From contig CAXTKD010000002.1 of assembly GCA_964244885.1 (NCBI GenBank), positions 62,001 to 126,000 on the forward strand: a stretch of DNA of 64,000 nt, given 5' to 3'. The notes under the pieces are model-generated. The model made no database searches. It had not been told where the DNA came from and saw nothing but the letters and a program-made list of their open reading frames with translations. Each line of letters starts with the position of its first letter. The stretch's first letter is position 1. The stretch is from CAXTKD01 sp964244885 (GTDB lineage Bacteria; Pseudomonadota; Alphaproteobacteria; Sphingomonadales; Sphingomonadaceae). The position numbers and the translations under genes are program-made. Positions 15,440 to 23,585 of the stretch are shown here, one piece after another.

Positions 15440-15577
15440 ATGGTTCGCAAGATCGTAACCGTCGCCGCCATCGTCAGCGGCCTCGCGCTCACCGCCTGCA
15501 ACACCGTCGAGGGCGCCGGCAAGGACGTCAGCTCGGTCGGCAAGACCGTTGCAAAGACGGCCGACGGCGCCAAGTAA
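15440..15577 (+). CDS. Entericidin EcnA/B-family small lipoprotein
   Basis: A 45-residue lipoprotein. The signal peptide MVRKIVTVAAIVSGLALTAC ends in an LTAC lipobox, followed by NTVEGAGKDVSSVGKTVAKT, the usual entericidin pattern (N-T-xxGxGxD). A strong AAAGGAG Shine-Dalgarno lies 6 nt before the ATG. These small lipoproteins are often part of general stress regulons; a candidate EcfG promoter upstream and a terminator downstream (15594-15629) make this a self-contained stress transcript. Its function in this lineage is not established. Confidence 0.92.
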   Translation: MVRKIVTVAAIVSGLALTACNTVEGAGKDVSSVGKTVAKTADGAK

Positions 15578-15593
15578 GCGTAAGCGTTCAAGG

Positions 15594-15629
15594 AAAAGGG
15601 CGTCGTCCTCGCGGACGGCGCCCTTTTCT
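15594..15629 (+). terminator. Rho-independent terminator after the entericidin-like gene
   Basis: AAAAGGGCG..CGTCC pairs with GGACG.GCGCCCTTTT around a short loop, and T-rich sequence (TTTTCTCT) follows. It starts 16 nt after the TAA. Confidence 0.85.
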
Positions 15630-15651
15630 CTGCCGGTGTTCGCGCAAGCAC

Positions 15652-15942
15652 CTAACCGGCCATGTCCTCCTTGATACGATCGACCCACTCGCGCCCGACG
15701 TCCCCGCCCCACAGCAGCCAGGCGATGTAGCCGGCCGACGGGTCGGACTCGTCGCCCCACACCTTCGTCTTCGCCTGCTTATCGACCTCGTGCCGGGCGA
15801 AATAGGCGGAGATCGTGCGGATGTCCTTGGGGCTCAGCGCCTCGCGCCGCGACAATTGCCCGGCGCGCGCCACGCCGACGTGGGTGCCGCCCCGCCCGAA
15901 CTTCGCACGCAGCGTCAGGCCCCTGGCGGCCGCCGCGGCCAT
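15652..15942 (-). CDS. Conserved hypothetical protein
   Basis: A 96-residue soluble protein. Distinctive segments are HVGVARAGQLSRREALSPKD, ISAYFARHEVDKQ and SAGYIAWLLWGGDVGREWV. The YxAWLLWGGDxG pattern occurs, from memory, in short conserved proteins of unknown role, some of them phage associated, but no domain name can be assigned. It starts 14 nt after the tatC stop on the same strand and may be the last gene of the tat transcript. Codon usage is like its neighbours. Confidence 0.75.
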   Translation of the reverse strand: MAAAAARGLTLRAKFGRGGTHVGVARAGQLSRREALSPKDIRTISAYFARHEVDKQAKTKVWGDESDPSAGYIAWLLWGGDVGREWVDRIKEDMAG

Positions 15943-15956
15943 CGCGGCGGGCGGCT

Positions 15957-16751
15957 TCAGCTCGATGGCGCTTCGTCCGGGATGACGGCGGGGAGCGCGG
16001 GAACCGCCTTGGCGCGCTTGCGCTCGGTGAACCAGATGCCGATCAGCGCCGCTTCGTAGAGCAGGATCAGCGGGATCGCGAGGAGGAGCTGCGACATAAC
16101 GTCGGGCGGCGTCAGCACCGCCGCGATGATCGTCGCGCCGACGATCGCATAGCGCCGTCCGCCGACGAGCTGCGCCCGGGTGACGATCCCCGCGCGCTCC
16201 AGCAGCATCAGCAGGATCGGCAGCAGGAAGGACACGCCGAACGCGATGATGAACTGCATCACCGTCGATAGATATTCGGCGATAGACGGCAGCGCGTCGA
16301 TCTTCAGGTCGGTGGTGTTCTGCTGGTAGCCAAGCAGGAAGCGGAAGGCCATCGGCATCACGACGTAATAGGCAAGCGCCGCGCCCATCGTGAACAGCAC
16401 CGGGGTCGCCAGCAGGAAAGGCAGGAACGCCCGTTTTTCCTGCTTGTAGAGACCCGGCGCGACAAACAGCCAGATCTGGTTGGCGATCACCGGAAAGGCG
16501 ATCAGGAACGCCGCGAACAGCGCCACCTTAATGTTGGTGAAGAACGCCTCGTACAGCTTGGTGTAGATCAGCGGCTTGTCGTTCCCGGCGGCGTCCAGAT
16601 AGGGCTGTGCGAGGAAGCGGAAAATCGCCTTGGAATAGTAAAAGGCGATGCCGAACGCCACGGCGAGCGCCAGCACGCAATAGATCAGGCGGCGCCTGAG
16701 CTCGATCAGATGGTCGAGCAAGGGCGCCTTGCTGTCCTCGACCTCGCTCAT
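15957..16751 (-). CDS. tatC: Twin-arginine translocase subunit TatC
   Basis: A 264-residue inner-membrane protein with six predicted helices that binds twin-arginine signal peptides. Conserved features include the N-terminal LLDHLIELRRRLIYCVLALA with its HLxELRxR motif, AFPVIANQIWLFVAPGLYKQ (F..P...Q.W.F..PGL) and LTPPDVMSQLLLAIPLILLY (PDxxSQ). Length is normal. It overlaps tatB by 4 nt in the order tatA-tatB-tatC. Confidence 0.97.
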   Translation of the reverse strand: MSEVEDSKAPLLDHLIELRRRLIYCVLALAVAFGIAFYYSKAIFRFLAQPYLDAAGNDKPLIYTKLYEAFFTNIKVALFAAFLIAFPVIANQIWLFVAPGLYKQEKRAFLPFLLATPVLFTMGAALAYYVVMPMAFRFLLGYQQNTTDLKIDALPSIAEYLSTVMQFIIAFGVSFLLPILLMLLERAGIVTRAQLVGGRRYAIVGATIIAAVLTPPDVMSQLLLAIPLILLYEAALIGIWFTERKRAKAVPALPAVIPDEAPSS

Positions 16752-17170
16752 GGCTTGTCCGGCGTCAGGTGGGGCGCGGGGATCGCCGGCGGCTCAGGCA
16801 GATGCGTAGCGACGCCCGGCGGGTCGAAGCTCGCGGGCGCGGCAAGCGCCGCGTCCTGCGCCGCAAACAGCGCCGCGCGCTGCTCGGGAGTCGCCGCGTC
16901 GGCATGGTCGGCGGCACGCTCGGGATCGGTGAGTGACGGCGTCGCCTTCATGATCTCGGCGTTCTGCGCCGCCCACTGCTTGCTCATCTCCTCAAGCTCG
17001 GACTCGCGGATCATCGTGTCGATGCCGGTGCGGAAGTGCCGCGCCATGCCGCGCGCCTTGCCGACCCACTGGCCGACCTGGCGCAGCACGCGCGGAAGAT
17101 CCTTCGGCCCGATGACGACAAGCGCCACGATGCCGATCAGCAGGAACTCCGAATACCCGATGTCGAACAT
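16748..17170 (-). CDS. tatB: Sec-independent translocase subunit TatB
   Basis: A 140-residue protein with an N-terminal membrane helix (MFDIGYSEFLLIGIVALVVI), the GPKDLPRVLRQVGQWVGKAR hinge and amphipathic helix typical of TatB, and a proline/alanine-rich tail. It forms the receptor complex with TatC. Its stop overlaps the tatC ATG by 4 nt. Confidence 0.96.
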   Translation of the reverse strand: MFDIGYSEFLLIGIVALVVIGPKDLPRVLRQVGQWVGKARGMARHFRTGIDTMIRESELEEMSKQWAAQNAEIMKATPSLTDPERAADHADAATPEQRAALFAAQDAALAAPASFDPPGVATHLPEPPAIPAPHLTPDKP

Positions 17171-17179
17171 GAGGGGCGG

Positions 17180-17461
17180 CTACGGCAGCGTCGTGTCTTT
17201 GGGCGCGGCGACCAGGGTATCGGACGCGGTCGCGACCGGCGGCTCCATCGGCTGGAGCGGCGCCTGAGCCACCTGGAGCGGCGGCTGCGGCTGGGCCGGC
17301 GGGGTATAGGCCGTCGTCGTCGGCTCGTCGGCCATGCCCTGCTTGAAACTCTTTATGCCCTTGGCGAGATCGCCCATCATGTCCGAGATCCGGCCCTTGC
17401 CGAACAGCAGCATGATGACCAGCGCCACGATCACCCAATGCCAGATGCTCATCGAACCCAT
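17180..17461 (-). CDS. tatA: Sec-independent translocase subunit TatA
   Basis: A 93-residue pore-forming subunit. One membrane helix (IWHWVIVALVIMLLFGKGRI) ending in FGKGR is followed by the amphipathic helix MGDLAKGIKSFKQGM and a proline-rich tail. Start could be MGSMSIW or, three residues later, MSIW; the first is used. First gene of the tat operon, 9 nt before tatB. Confidence 0.95.
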   Translation of the reverse strand: MGSMSIWHWVIVALVIMLLFGKGRISDMMGDLAKGIKSFKQGMADEPTTTAYTPPAQPQPPLQVAQAPLQPMEPPVATASDTLVAAPKDTTLP

Positions 17462-17591
17462 GACGGGTCTCCTTCTTGGTCTCGCTTGCCGAGGTAAGGC
17501 GCGCGCGGGCGGTTTACTAGCGCGTGGCGGCCCCGGGCGCTAGGTCCGCGTCGTCGCAACCGCTCTGGGCGCTGTCCGGAATCGAACTCTA

Positions 17592-17613
17592 GGGTGTCCG
17601 CAAGCGGACACCC
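17592..17613. promoter_or_regulatory. 22-bp dyad, possible operator
   Basis: Arms GGGTGTCCGC and GCGGACACCC are perfect inverted copies around a central AA. The site lies between the divergent tatA and heptad-repeat protein genes, about 88 nt before the latter's ATG. The symmetry without a T-run suggests a binding site for a dimeric regulator rather than a terminator. Confidence 0.5.
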
Positions 17614-17700
17614 GCCCGGTTGCTCCCTCTTGAGACGAGATGGCCCGGAAGTTGCAGCGGCCCTGGCGCGACGTGGGTCGCCGTCAGGGAGAAATCGAAA

Positions 17701-18345
17701 ATGAACGGGTATCACATCATATCGCGCAGCGTGTTCCGTCGCGCTGCCGCCGTCGCCTTGATGGCGCTCTCCGGCGTCTCGGCACTCGCCCTGCCGTCGG
17801 CAACCGCGCGCGGGGCGGAGGTCGCCGATCGCGACGGCTACGTCCTGCTCACCTCGTCACGCGGCCACGACGCCGTAATGAGCGGAACGACCGAGGATCT
17901 CCGCCGCGCAAGAGCGCTGCGCACCGCTGGCGGAGCGCTGCTTTACGTCCGGCAAGGCGGCCACGCCTATGTTGTTCGCGACCCCGCCTTGCTTGCCCAG
18001 GCTAAGTCGTTCTTCGAGCCGCAGGAGGTGATCGGCGGGCGGCAGGCCGAGCTCGGTTTGCGGCAATCGGCGCTCGGGTCGCGCCAGAGCGCGCTAGGCG
18101 CGCAACAAGCCCGGCTTGGCGCCCAGCAGGCCGGCGTGTCGGGGCAGCGTGCCGACGACCTTGGCCGCCAGCAAGACGCCCTCGGTCGCCAGCAGGGCGA
18201 GCTGGGACGTCAGCAGAATTCGCTGGGCCGGCAACAGGATACGCTCGGCCGCGAGCAGGATCGGCTGGCGCGCGAGGCGGAGGCCAAGCTCCACGCGCTC
18301 TTCGACAACGCCTTGCGGCAGGGGGTGGCGCAGCGTGTCGAATAA
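17701..18345 (+). CDS. Secreted protein with glutamine-rich heptad repeats
   Basis: A 214-residue protein with a signal peptide (about residues 1-39, ending in an alanine-rich segment). A middle domain follows with DGYVLLTSSRGHDAVMSGTT and LYVRQGGHAYVVRDPALL. From about residue 112 to 200 a seven-residue unit close to xRQQxxLG repeats about ten times, a pattern expected to form a long coiled coil. GGGAGA upstream of the ATG at 17701 supports the start. It is on the plus strand between scpB and tatA, which are normally neighbours, so it looks like a later insertion. No family was identified with confidence. Confidence 0.8.
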   Translation: MNGYHIISRSVFRRAAAVALMALSGVSALALPSATARGAEVADRDGYVLLTSSRGHDAVMSGTTEDLRRARALRTAGGALLYVRQGGHAYVVRDPALLAQAKSFFEPQEVIGGRQAELGLRQSALGSRQSALGAQQARLGAQQAGVSGQRADDLGRQQDALGRQQGELGRQQNSLGRQQDTLGREQDRLAREAEAKLHALFDNALRQGVAQRVE

Positions 18346-18360
18346 CTCGTGGCAAAGTCC

Positions 18361-18981
18361 TTAGTCTTCGTCGGAAAGCTCGGGGAAGAGTTCGGGCTCA
18401 TCGTCGCTTGCTTCGTCCGGCGCCTCGGTGGGAAACGCCGGCATCGCGGCGTCGATCGGGTCGAGCAGGCCCGCCGCCTTGAGGTCCGCGAGCCCCGGCA
18501 GGTCGCGCCGGCTGGCGAGCCCGAAATGCGCGAGGAAGGCGGGCGTCGTCGCGTAGAGCAACGGCCGTCCCGGCGACTCGCGCCGCCCGGCGGGCCGCAC
18601 CCAGCCCGCCTCCATCAGCACGTCGAGCGTGCCCTTGGAGATGGTGACGCCGCGAATCTCCTCGATCTGCGCGCGCGTCGCGGGCTCGTGATAGGCGACG
18701 ATCGCGAGCGTCTCGAGCGCCGCGCGGGAGAGCTTGCGCGCCTCGTCGCGCTCGCGGCGCAGGATGTGGCTCAGGTCGGCGGCGGTCTGGAACAGCCACC
18801 GCCCGCCGCGCTCGACAAGGGTGACTCCGCGCGCCTCATAGCCCGCCGCCAGCTCGCCCAGCGCCAGCTCAAGCCCCACCTCGCCACGCGGAAGGTAGGC
18901 GCCGATCTCCGCCGGGGTCAGCGGTCCCTCGGCGGCGAACAGGATCGCCTCGACCATGCGGATCGTCTCGGGATCGCTCAT
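18361..18981 (-). CDS. scpB: Segregation and condensation protein ScpB
   Basis: A 206-residue kleisin-associated winged-helix protein of the Smc-ScpAB condensin. It begins DPETIRMVEAILFAAEGPLT and contains LSRAALETLAIVAYHEPATR and IRGVTISKGTLDVLMEAGWV, the ScpB signatures, then a GRPLLYATTPAFLAHFGL wing. The tail is acidic. ATG overlaps the scpA stop by 4 nt. Length is usual. Confidence 0.95.
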   Translation of the reverse strand: MSDPETIRMVEAILFAAEGPLTPAEIGAYLPRGEVGLELALGELAAGYEARGVTLVERGGRWLFQTAADLSHILRRERDEARKLSRAALETLAIVAYHEPATRAQIEEIRGVTISKGTLDVLMEAGWVRPAGRRESPGRPLLYATTPAFLAHFGLASRRDLPGLADLKAAGLLDPIDAAMPAFPTEAPDEASDDEPELFPELSDED

Positions 18982-19742
18982 GCGCGCCGCCTCAGCCGCA
19001 GCGTGCCGAACGCCTCGGCCTGCGAAAGGTCGATACTGCCCTGCTTCGCCAGCTCGAGCGCGGCGACGAAGGTGCTGGCGAGCGCCGAGCGGCTGTAGTC
19101 CGCGTCCTCGCTCTCGGGCAGGAAACGGCGGAGGTCGGTCCAGTCGATCGCAATCCCCAGCATCGCTTCCAGCCGCTCGATCGCCTCGTCCAGCGCCAGC
19201 ACGGGCCGCCGGCTGATCGCATAGACCTGCGTCTCGCTCCGCGCCCTGATGTCGCCATAGGCCTTGAGCAGCTCGTAGAGCGACACCTCGATCGCCGAGG
19301 ACTGGACGGTCCGCAAGCCTTCGGGCGCCCCCCTCGCCATCACGTCCCGCCCCAGACGGTCGCGCGCCATGAGGCGGGCCGCCGCCTCGCGCATCGCGTC
19401 GAGCCGCTGGAGCTGCATCTGCAGCCGCAGCGCCAGCTCCTCCGCGGACGGCTCGTCCTGCGCTTCCTTGGGGAGGAGCAGCGCCGACTTGAGGTAGGTC
19501 AGCCACGCCGCCATCACGAGATAGTCGGCGGCGAGCTCCAGCCGCAGGCTCTTGGCCTTGTTGACGAACACCAGATACTGATCGACGAGCGCGAGGATCG
19601 AGATTTTCGCTAGATCGACCTTCTGCCCGCGCGCCAGCTCCAGCAGCAGATCGAGCGGCCCCTCCCACACGCCGAGCGCGAGGGTGAGCGTCTCCTCCTC
19701 GGGAGTTGCCCTGACGGGCAGTTCGAAGGTGTCCAAACTCAT
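18978..19742 (-). CDS. scpA: Segregation and condensation protein ScpA
   Basis: A 254-residue kleisin linking the Smc heads. Typical N-terminal motif WEGPLDLLLELARGQKVDLA, then ALVDQYLVFVNKAK and LAADYLVMAAWLTYLKSALL, and a C-terminal winged helix (VAALELAKQGSIDLSQAEAF). It precedes scpB with a 4-nt overlap and follows nagZ after a 136-nt repeat element. Confidence 0.95.
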   Translation of the reverse strand: MSLDTFELPVRATPEEETLTLALGVWEGPLDLLLELARGQKVDLAKISILALVDQYLVFVNKAKSLRLELAADYLVMAAWLTYLKSALLLPKEAQDEPSAEELALRLQMQLQRLDAMREAAARLMARDRLGRDVMARGAPEGLRTVQSSAIEVSLYELLKAYGDIRARSETQVYAISRRPVLALDEAIERLEAMLGIAIDWTDLRRFLPESEDADYSRSALASTFVAALELAKQGSIDLSQAEAFGTLRLRRRA

Positions 19743-19744
19743 AA

Positions 19745-19860
19745 AATCCCCTCCCCTTGAGGGGAGGGGTTGGGGTGGGGTGCACCGCCGGGCGAGATGC
19801 TCAGCATCATTGCCCCGCGTTTCTCCCCACCCCTACCCCTCCCCGCTGGGGAGGGGATTT
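19745..19860. repeat. G/C-run inverted repeat (CCCCTCCCC..GGGGAGGGG family), copy 1
   Basis: Left arm AATCCCCTCCCCTTGAGGGG and the GGGGTTGGGGTGGGG that follows mirror CCCCACCCCTACCCCTCCCC at the right end, enclosing a variable centre of about 50 nt. Similar elements occur at 49090-49197 and 57734-57838. It fills the scpA-nagZ gap, in which no gene is seen. Confidence 0.85.
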
Positions 19861-19878
19861 CGGAAGAAGGGAAAAGCC

Positions 19879-20883
19879 TCACGCCACCGCCAGCAGCGCG
19901 TCGCGCTTGGCCATCAGCGCGGCGAGGTCGCCCGGGGTGCCGCCCGCCGCCCACGCCATCGCGCGCTCCAGCCGGGCGGCGCCCACGTCGCTGATCGACG
20001 ATACCGCCTTCACGACCTCGGCCATCTCCTCGAAGACGCCCGAGCAGTGCAGCGCGATATCGCAGCCCGCGTCGAGCACCCCCGCCGCACGCTCGGCGAA
20101 CGAGCCCTTCAGCGCCTGCATGCCGAGATCGTCGGACATCAGCAGCCCGTCGAACCCGATCTCGCCGCGGATGATGTCGGCGATCACCTTGGCGGAGAGC
20201 GAGGCGCAATTGTCGGGGTCGAGCGCGGTGTAGACGACGTGCGCGGTCATCGCCATCGGCGCGTCCTTGAGCTTCCTGAACGGCGCGATGTCGATGTCGA
20301 GCTCCTCGCGCGACGCGGTCACCACCGGCAGCTCGACATGGCTGTCCGCCGCCGCCCGACCATGCCCCGGCACATGCTTGACGACGCCGACAACGCCGCC
20401 CGCCTGCAGCCCTTTCAGCGTCGCGTCGCCCAGCGCCGCCACGCGCATCGGCTCGGTGCCGTAGGCGCGGTCGCCGATGATGTCGTGCGCGCCCGGCACC
20501 GGCACGTCCAGTACCGGCAGGCAATCGACGTTGATGCCGAGACCTCTCAGCATCGCCGCCAGCGCCATCGCGTTGAGCCGCGCCGCCTCCAGCCCGGACA
20601 GCGGCGCGGCCTCGTAGAGACGCCCGAAAGCCGCGCCGTTGGGAAACAGCGGCCAGTTCGGCGCCGCCAGCCGCGCGACGCGGCCGCCCTCCTGGTCGAT
20701 CAGGATCGGAACGTCGTCGCGCCCCGACAAGTCCCGCAGCGAATCCGTCAGCGCCCGCACCTGCTCGGGATCGGCGACGTTGCGCTTGAACAAGATGTAG
20801 CCCGCCGGCTCGGCCTCGCGGAACAGCCCGCGCTCGGCGTCGGTCAGCGCGAGGCCCGAGAGCCCCAGAAACAGCGGCGTCAT
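19879..20883 (-). CDS. nagZ: Beta-N-acetylhexosaminidase NagZ
   Basis: A 334-residue cytoplasmic glycoside hydrolase family 3 enzyme that removes GlcNAc from recycled anhydro-muropeptides. Motifs are LIDQEGGRVARL, KHVPGHGRAAADSHVELPVV (the KHxPGHG His/Asp general acid loop) and GLLMSDDLGMQAL (nucleophile Asp). Start MTPLFLGLSGLALT at 20883 lies 4 nt after the SPOR-protein stop. This is its standard alphaproteobacterial position before scpA. Confidence 0.96.
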   Translation of the reverse strand: MTPLFLGLSGLALTDAERGLFREAEPAGYILFKRNVADPEQVRALTDSLRDLSGRDDVPILIDQEGGRVARLAAPNWPLFPNGAAFGRLYEAAPLSGLEAARLNAMALAAMLRGLGINVDCLPVLDVPVPGAHDIIGDRAYGTEPMRVAALGDATLKGLQAGGVVGVVKHVPGHGRAAADSHVELPVVTASREELDIDIAPFRKLKDAPMAMTAHVVYTALDPDNCASLSAKVIADIIRGEIGFDGLLMSDDLGMQALKGSFAERAAGVLDAGCDIALHCSGVFEEMAEVVKAVSSISDVGAARLERAMAWAAGGTPGDLAALMAKRDALLAVA

Positions 20884-20887
20884 GACT

Positions 20888-21766
20888 TTACTCCGTAACC
20901 TGGCACTGGTCGCCCGCCACCCGCATGCGCGCGCAGAGGTTGTCCGCCTTCTCGCGCGATTCGACGCCCGTCGCGCGCAGGCGATAGAGCGCCCCGCCCT
21001 CCTCGCGGTCGATCTTGGCGATCGATTTGGAGAGCCCGGCGAGATAGCTGAACCGCCCGGAGAAACGCTTCCACGCCTCCTCCGCCTTGGCGTTCGAGGA
21101 AAAGGCGCCGAGCTGCAGCGCGAAGCTGCCGCCGCCACTGCTCGGCAGCGCCGTCTTGGGCGTTACGTCGTCCAGCACGTCGGCGAGCCGGTTCTTGCTT
21201 GGCTTCGGCGTCTCCACGACCTTCGGTTTGTCAGCGGGCTTCGGCTCGGGCTTCTTCACCACCGGCAGCTCGGGCTTCTTGACCAATGCCGAGGTCTCGG
21301 GCGGTCGCGGCGGCGCGGGCGGCGTTACCACCGCCGGCTGGATCGTCTCGCCGGGCGCCGCCTGCGGCGCGGTGCGAACCGGCGTACGCGCGACCGGCCG
21401 CGCCATCGGCTCCTCGGGCATCTGGTCGAGCGCGATATCGCCCTCGGGGTCGACTCCGCCCGCCGCCTCGTAGGTCGTCTGGTCGATGCCCTCGACGTTC
21501 ATGCCCCCGGCGTTGGCGGGCCGCGTCTTGAACGGCGTGTCGGGCGCGCGGATCAGCGGCACCTCGCCGATGAAGCCGCCATCGACATCCTCGCCCTGGC
21601 CGGGCTTGGCGATCACCGCATAGACCAGCGCTGCGACGAGCAGGAGAAGCGCGCCGAGCAGGATCAGGACAATCTTGAAGCGCCGCCCGGAGACATAGGT
21701 CTCGCGCCCGTCGGGCTCGGCCGAAGCCAGCCATGGTGCCTCTTCATCGTCCCCCCGCAACGCCAC
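20888..21766 (-). CDS. SPOR domain-containing membrane protein
   Basis: A 292-residue protein with one transmembrane helix (IVLILLGALLLLVAALVYAV) after about 30 cytoplasmic residues, a long proline-rich periplasmic linker and a C-terminal SPOR domain (FALQLGAFSSNAKAEEAWKR, ending in ARMRVAGDQCQV). SPOR domains bind denuded septal glycan. It sits between argS and nagZ, 1 nt after the argS stop, as in other Alphaproteobacteria, and probably acts at the division site. Confidence 0.92.
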   Translation of the reverse strand: MALRGDDEEAPWLASAEPDGRETYVSGRRFKIVLILLGALLLLVAALVYAVIAKPGQGEDVDGGFIGEVPLIRAPDTPFKTRPANAGGMNVEGIDQTTYEAAGGVDPEGDIALDQMPEEPMARPVARTPVRTAPQAAPGETIQPAVVTPPAPPRPPETSALVKKPELPVVKKPEPKPADKPKVVETPKPSKNRLADVLDDVTPKTALPSSGGGSFALQLGAFSSNAKAEEAWKRFSGRFSYLAGLSKSIAKIDREEGGALYRLRATGVESREKADNLCARMRVAGDQCQVTE

Positions 21767-21767
21767 T

Positions 21768-23498
21768 TCAGCGCATCTCCTCGACGGGTGTCACTCCCAT
21801 GATCGAAAGCCCGTTCCGCACAACCTGCCCCAGCCCGCGCGCCAGCGCCAGACGCGACGCGGTCAGCACCGGATCCTCGGCGACCAGGAAGCGCCGCTCG
21901 GGCGCGTCGTTGCCGCGGTTCCATAGCGAATGGAACGCCGCCGCCAGGTCGCCGAGGAAGAAGGCGATGCGGTGCGGCTCGTGGCTCGCCGCCGCCGCCT
22001 CGACCGTCCGCGGCCACTGCGCCATCAGCCGCACCAGCCCCAGCTCCTCGTCGTCCAGCCGCGCGAAATCGGGCGCCGACACGTCGATCCCCGCCTCCGC
22101 CGCCCGCCGCGCCAGCGAATGCACGCGCGCGTGCGCATATTGGACGTAGAACACCGGATTGTCCTTCGATTGCTCCACCACCTTGGCGAAATCGAAGTCC
22201 ATCTGCGCGTCGGCCTTGCGGGTCAGCATGGTGAAGCGGACGACGTCCTTGCCGACCTCGTTCACCACATCGGCCAGCGTGACGAAATTGCCCGACCGCT
22301 TGGACATCTTGACCGGCTCGCCCGCCCGCAGGAGCCTGACCATCTGCACCAGCTTGACGTCGAAAGGCGTCCTGCCTTCGGTCAGCGCCGCGACCGCCGC
22401 CTTGATGCGCTTAACCGTGCCGGCGTGATCGGCGCCCCAGATGTCGATCAGGACGTCGGCGCTCTCCGCCTTCTGGAAGTGGTAGGCGAGGTCGGCGCCG
22501 AAATAGGTCCAGCCGCCGTTCGACTTCCTGATGGGCCGGTCCTGATCGTCGCCGAACCGCGTCGACCGGAACAGGGGCAGCTCGACGGGCTCCCAGTCCT
22601 CGGGCGTCTCGCCCTTCGGCGCTTCGAGCACACCGTCATAGACGAGGTCGCGCGCCCGCAGCCACGCCTCGGCCGTCTCCGGCTTGCCCGCCGCCTGCAG
22701 CGCGGCCTCGGACGAAAACACGTCGTGATGGATGCCGAGCAACGCGAGATCGGCCCTGATCATTTCGATCATCGCAGCCACCGCCCGCGTGCGGAACGCG
22801 ACAAGCCACTCGCTTTCCGGCGCTTTGACGAACTGGCTGCCGAACTCGCTGGCCAGCGATTGGCCTACCGGCTTCAGATAATCGCCGGGATAGAACCCTT
22901 CCGGAATCTCGCCGATGTCCTCGCCCAGCGCCTCGCGGTAGCGCAGGTGCGCGGAGCGCGCGAGCGTATCGACCTGCCCGCCGGCATCGTTGACATAATA
23001 TTCGCGAGTCACCGCGTAACCGGCATGCTCCAGCAAGGCCGCCAGCGCATCGCCGACCACCGCACCCCGGCAATGCCCCATATGCATCGGCCCCGTCGGG
23101 TTGGCCGAGACATATTCGACGTTGACCCGCTTGCCCTGCCCCGCCGACGACTGCCCGTAGGCCTCGCCCTCGTCCAGGATCGTCGCAAGCTCGTCGCGCC
23201 ACACGCCGGGTGCCAGCCGCAGGTTGATGAACCCCGGCCCCGCGATCTCGACCGAGGTGACCTCGGCGAGCTGCTCCAGCTTCGGCCCGATCAGCGCGGC
23301 GAGCGTACGCGGGTTGGTCCCCGCGGTCTTCGCCAGCACCATCGCGGCGTTGGTCGAAAGGTCGCCATGGCTGGTGTCGCGCGGCGGCTCGACCGTGACG
23401 TGACGCCGGTCCAGCCCGCGCGGCAGCGCCCCTTCAGCCTCCAGCGCATCGAGCGCGGCGTCGAGATGGGCGGCGAAACGGGCGTAGAGCGTCGGCAA
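21768..23498 (-). CDS. argS: Arginyl-tRNA synthetase
   Basis: A 576-residue class I aminoacyl-tRNA synthetase. It has an N-terminal arginyl additional domain, the HIGH-type motif ANPTGPMHMGHCRGAVVGDA, a KMSKS-type PVKMSKRSGNFVTL motif and a C-terminal anticodon-binding helical domain (DALALRG-type region with FYVQYAHARVHSL). All catalytic regions are intact. It lies in the dgt-argS-SPOR-nagZ order. Confidence 0.97.
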   Translation of the reverse strand: MPTLYARFAAHLDAALDALEAEGALPRGLDRRHVTVEPPRDTSHGDLSTNAAMVLAKTAGTNPRTLAALIGPKLEQLAEVTSVEIAGPGFINLRLAPGVWRDELATILDEGEAYGQSSAGQGKRVNVEYVSANPTGPMHMGHCRGAVVGDALAALLEHAGYAVTREYYVNDAGGQVDTLARSAHLRYREALGEDIGEIPEGFYPGDYLKPVGQSLASEFGSQFVKAPESEWLVAFRTRAVAAMIEMIRADLALLGIHHDVFSSEAALQAAGKPETAEAWLRARDLVYDGVLEAPKGETPEDWEPVELPLFRSTRFGDDQDRPIRKSNGGWTYFGADLAYHFQKAESADVLIDIWGADHAGTVKRIKAAVAALTEGRTPFDVKLVQMVRLLRAGEPVKMSKRSGNFVTLADVVNEVGKDVVRFTMLTRKADAQMDFDFAKVVEQSKDNPVFYVQYAHARVHSLARRAAEAGIDVSAPDFARLDDEELGLVRLMAQWPRTVEAAAASHEPHRIAFFLGDLAAAFHSLWNRGNDAPERRFLVAEDPVLTASRLALARGLGQVVRNGLSIMGVTPVEEMR

Positions 23499-23585
23499 GG
23501 GATTTCTCGTCAGTTAATCGCGAGGCCCGCCTCTACTCAATCCCCGCCCACTCGTCATGCCGATTTAGAACACTCTCGCGGAGCG

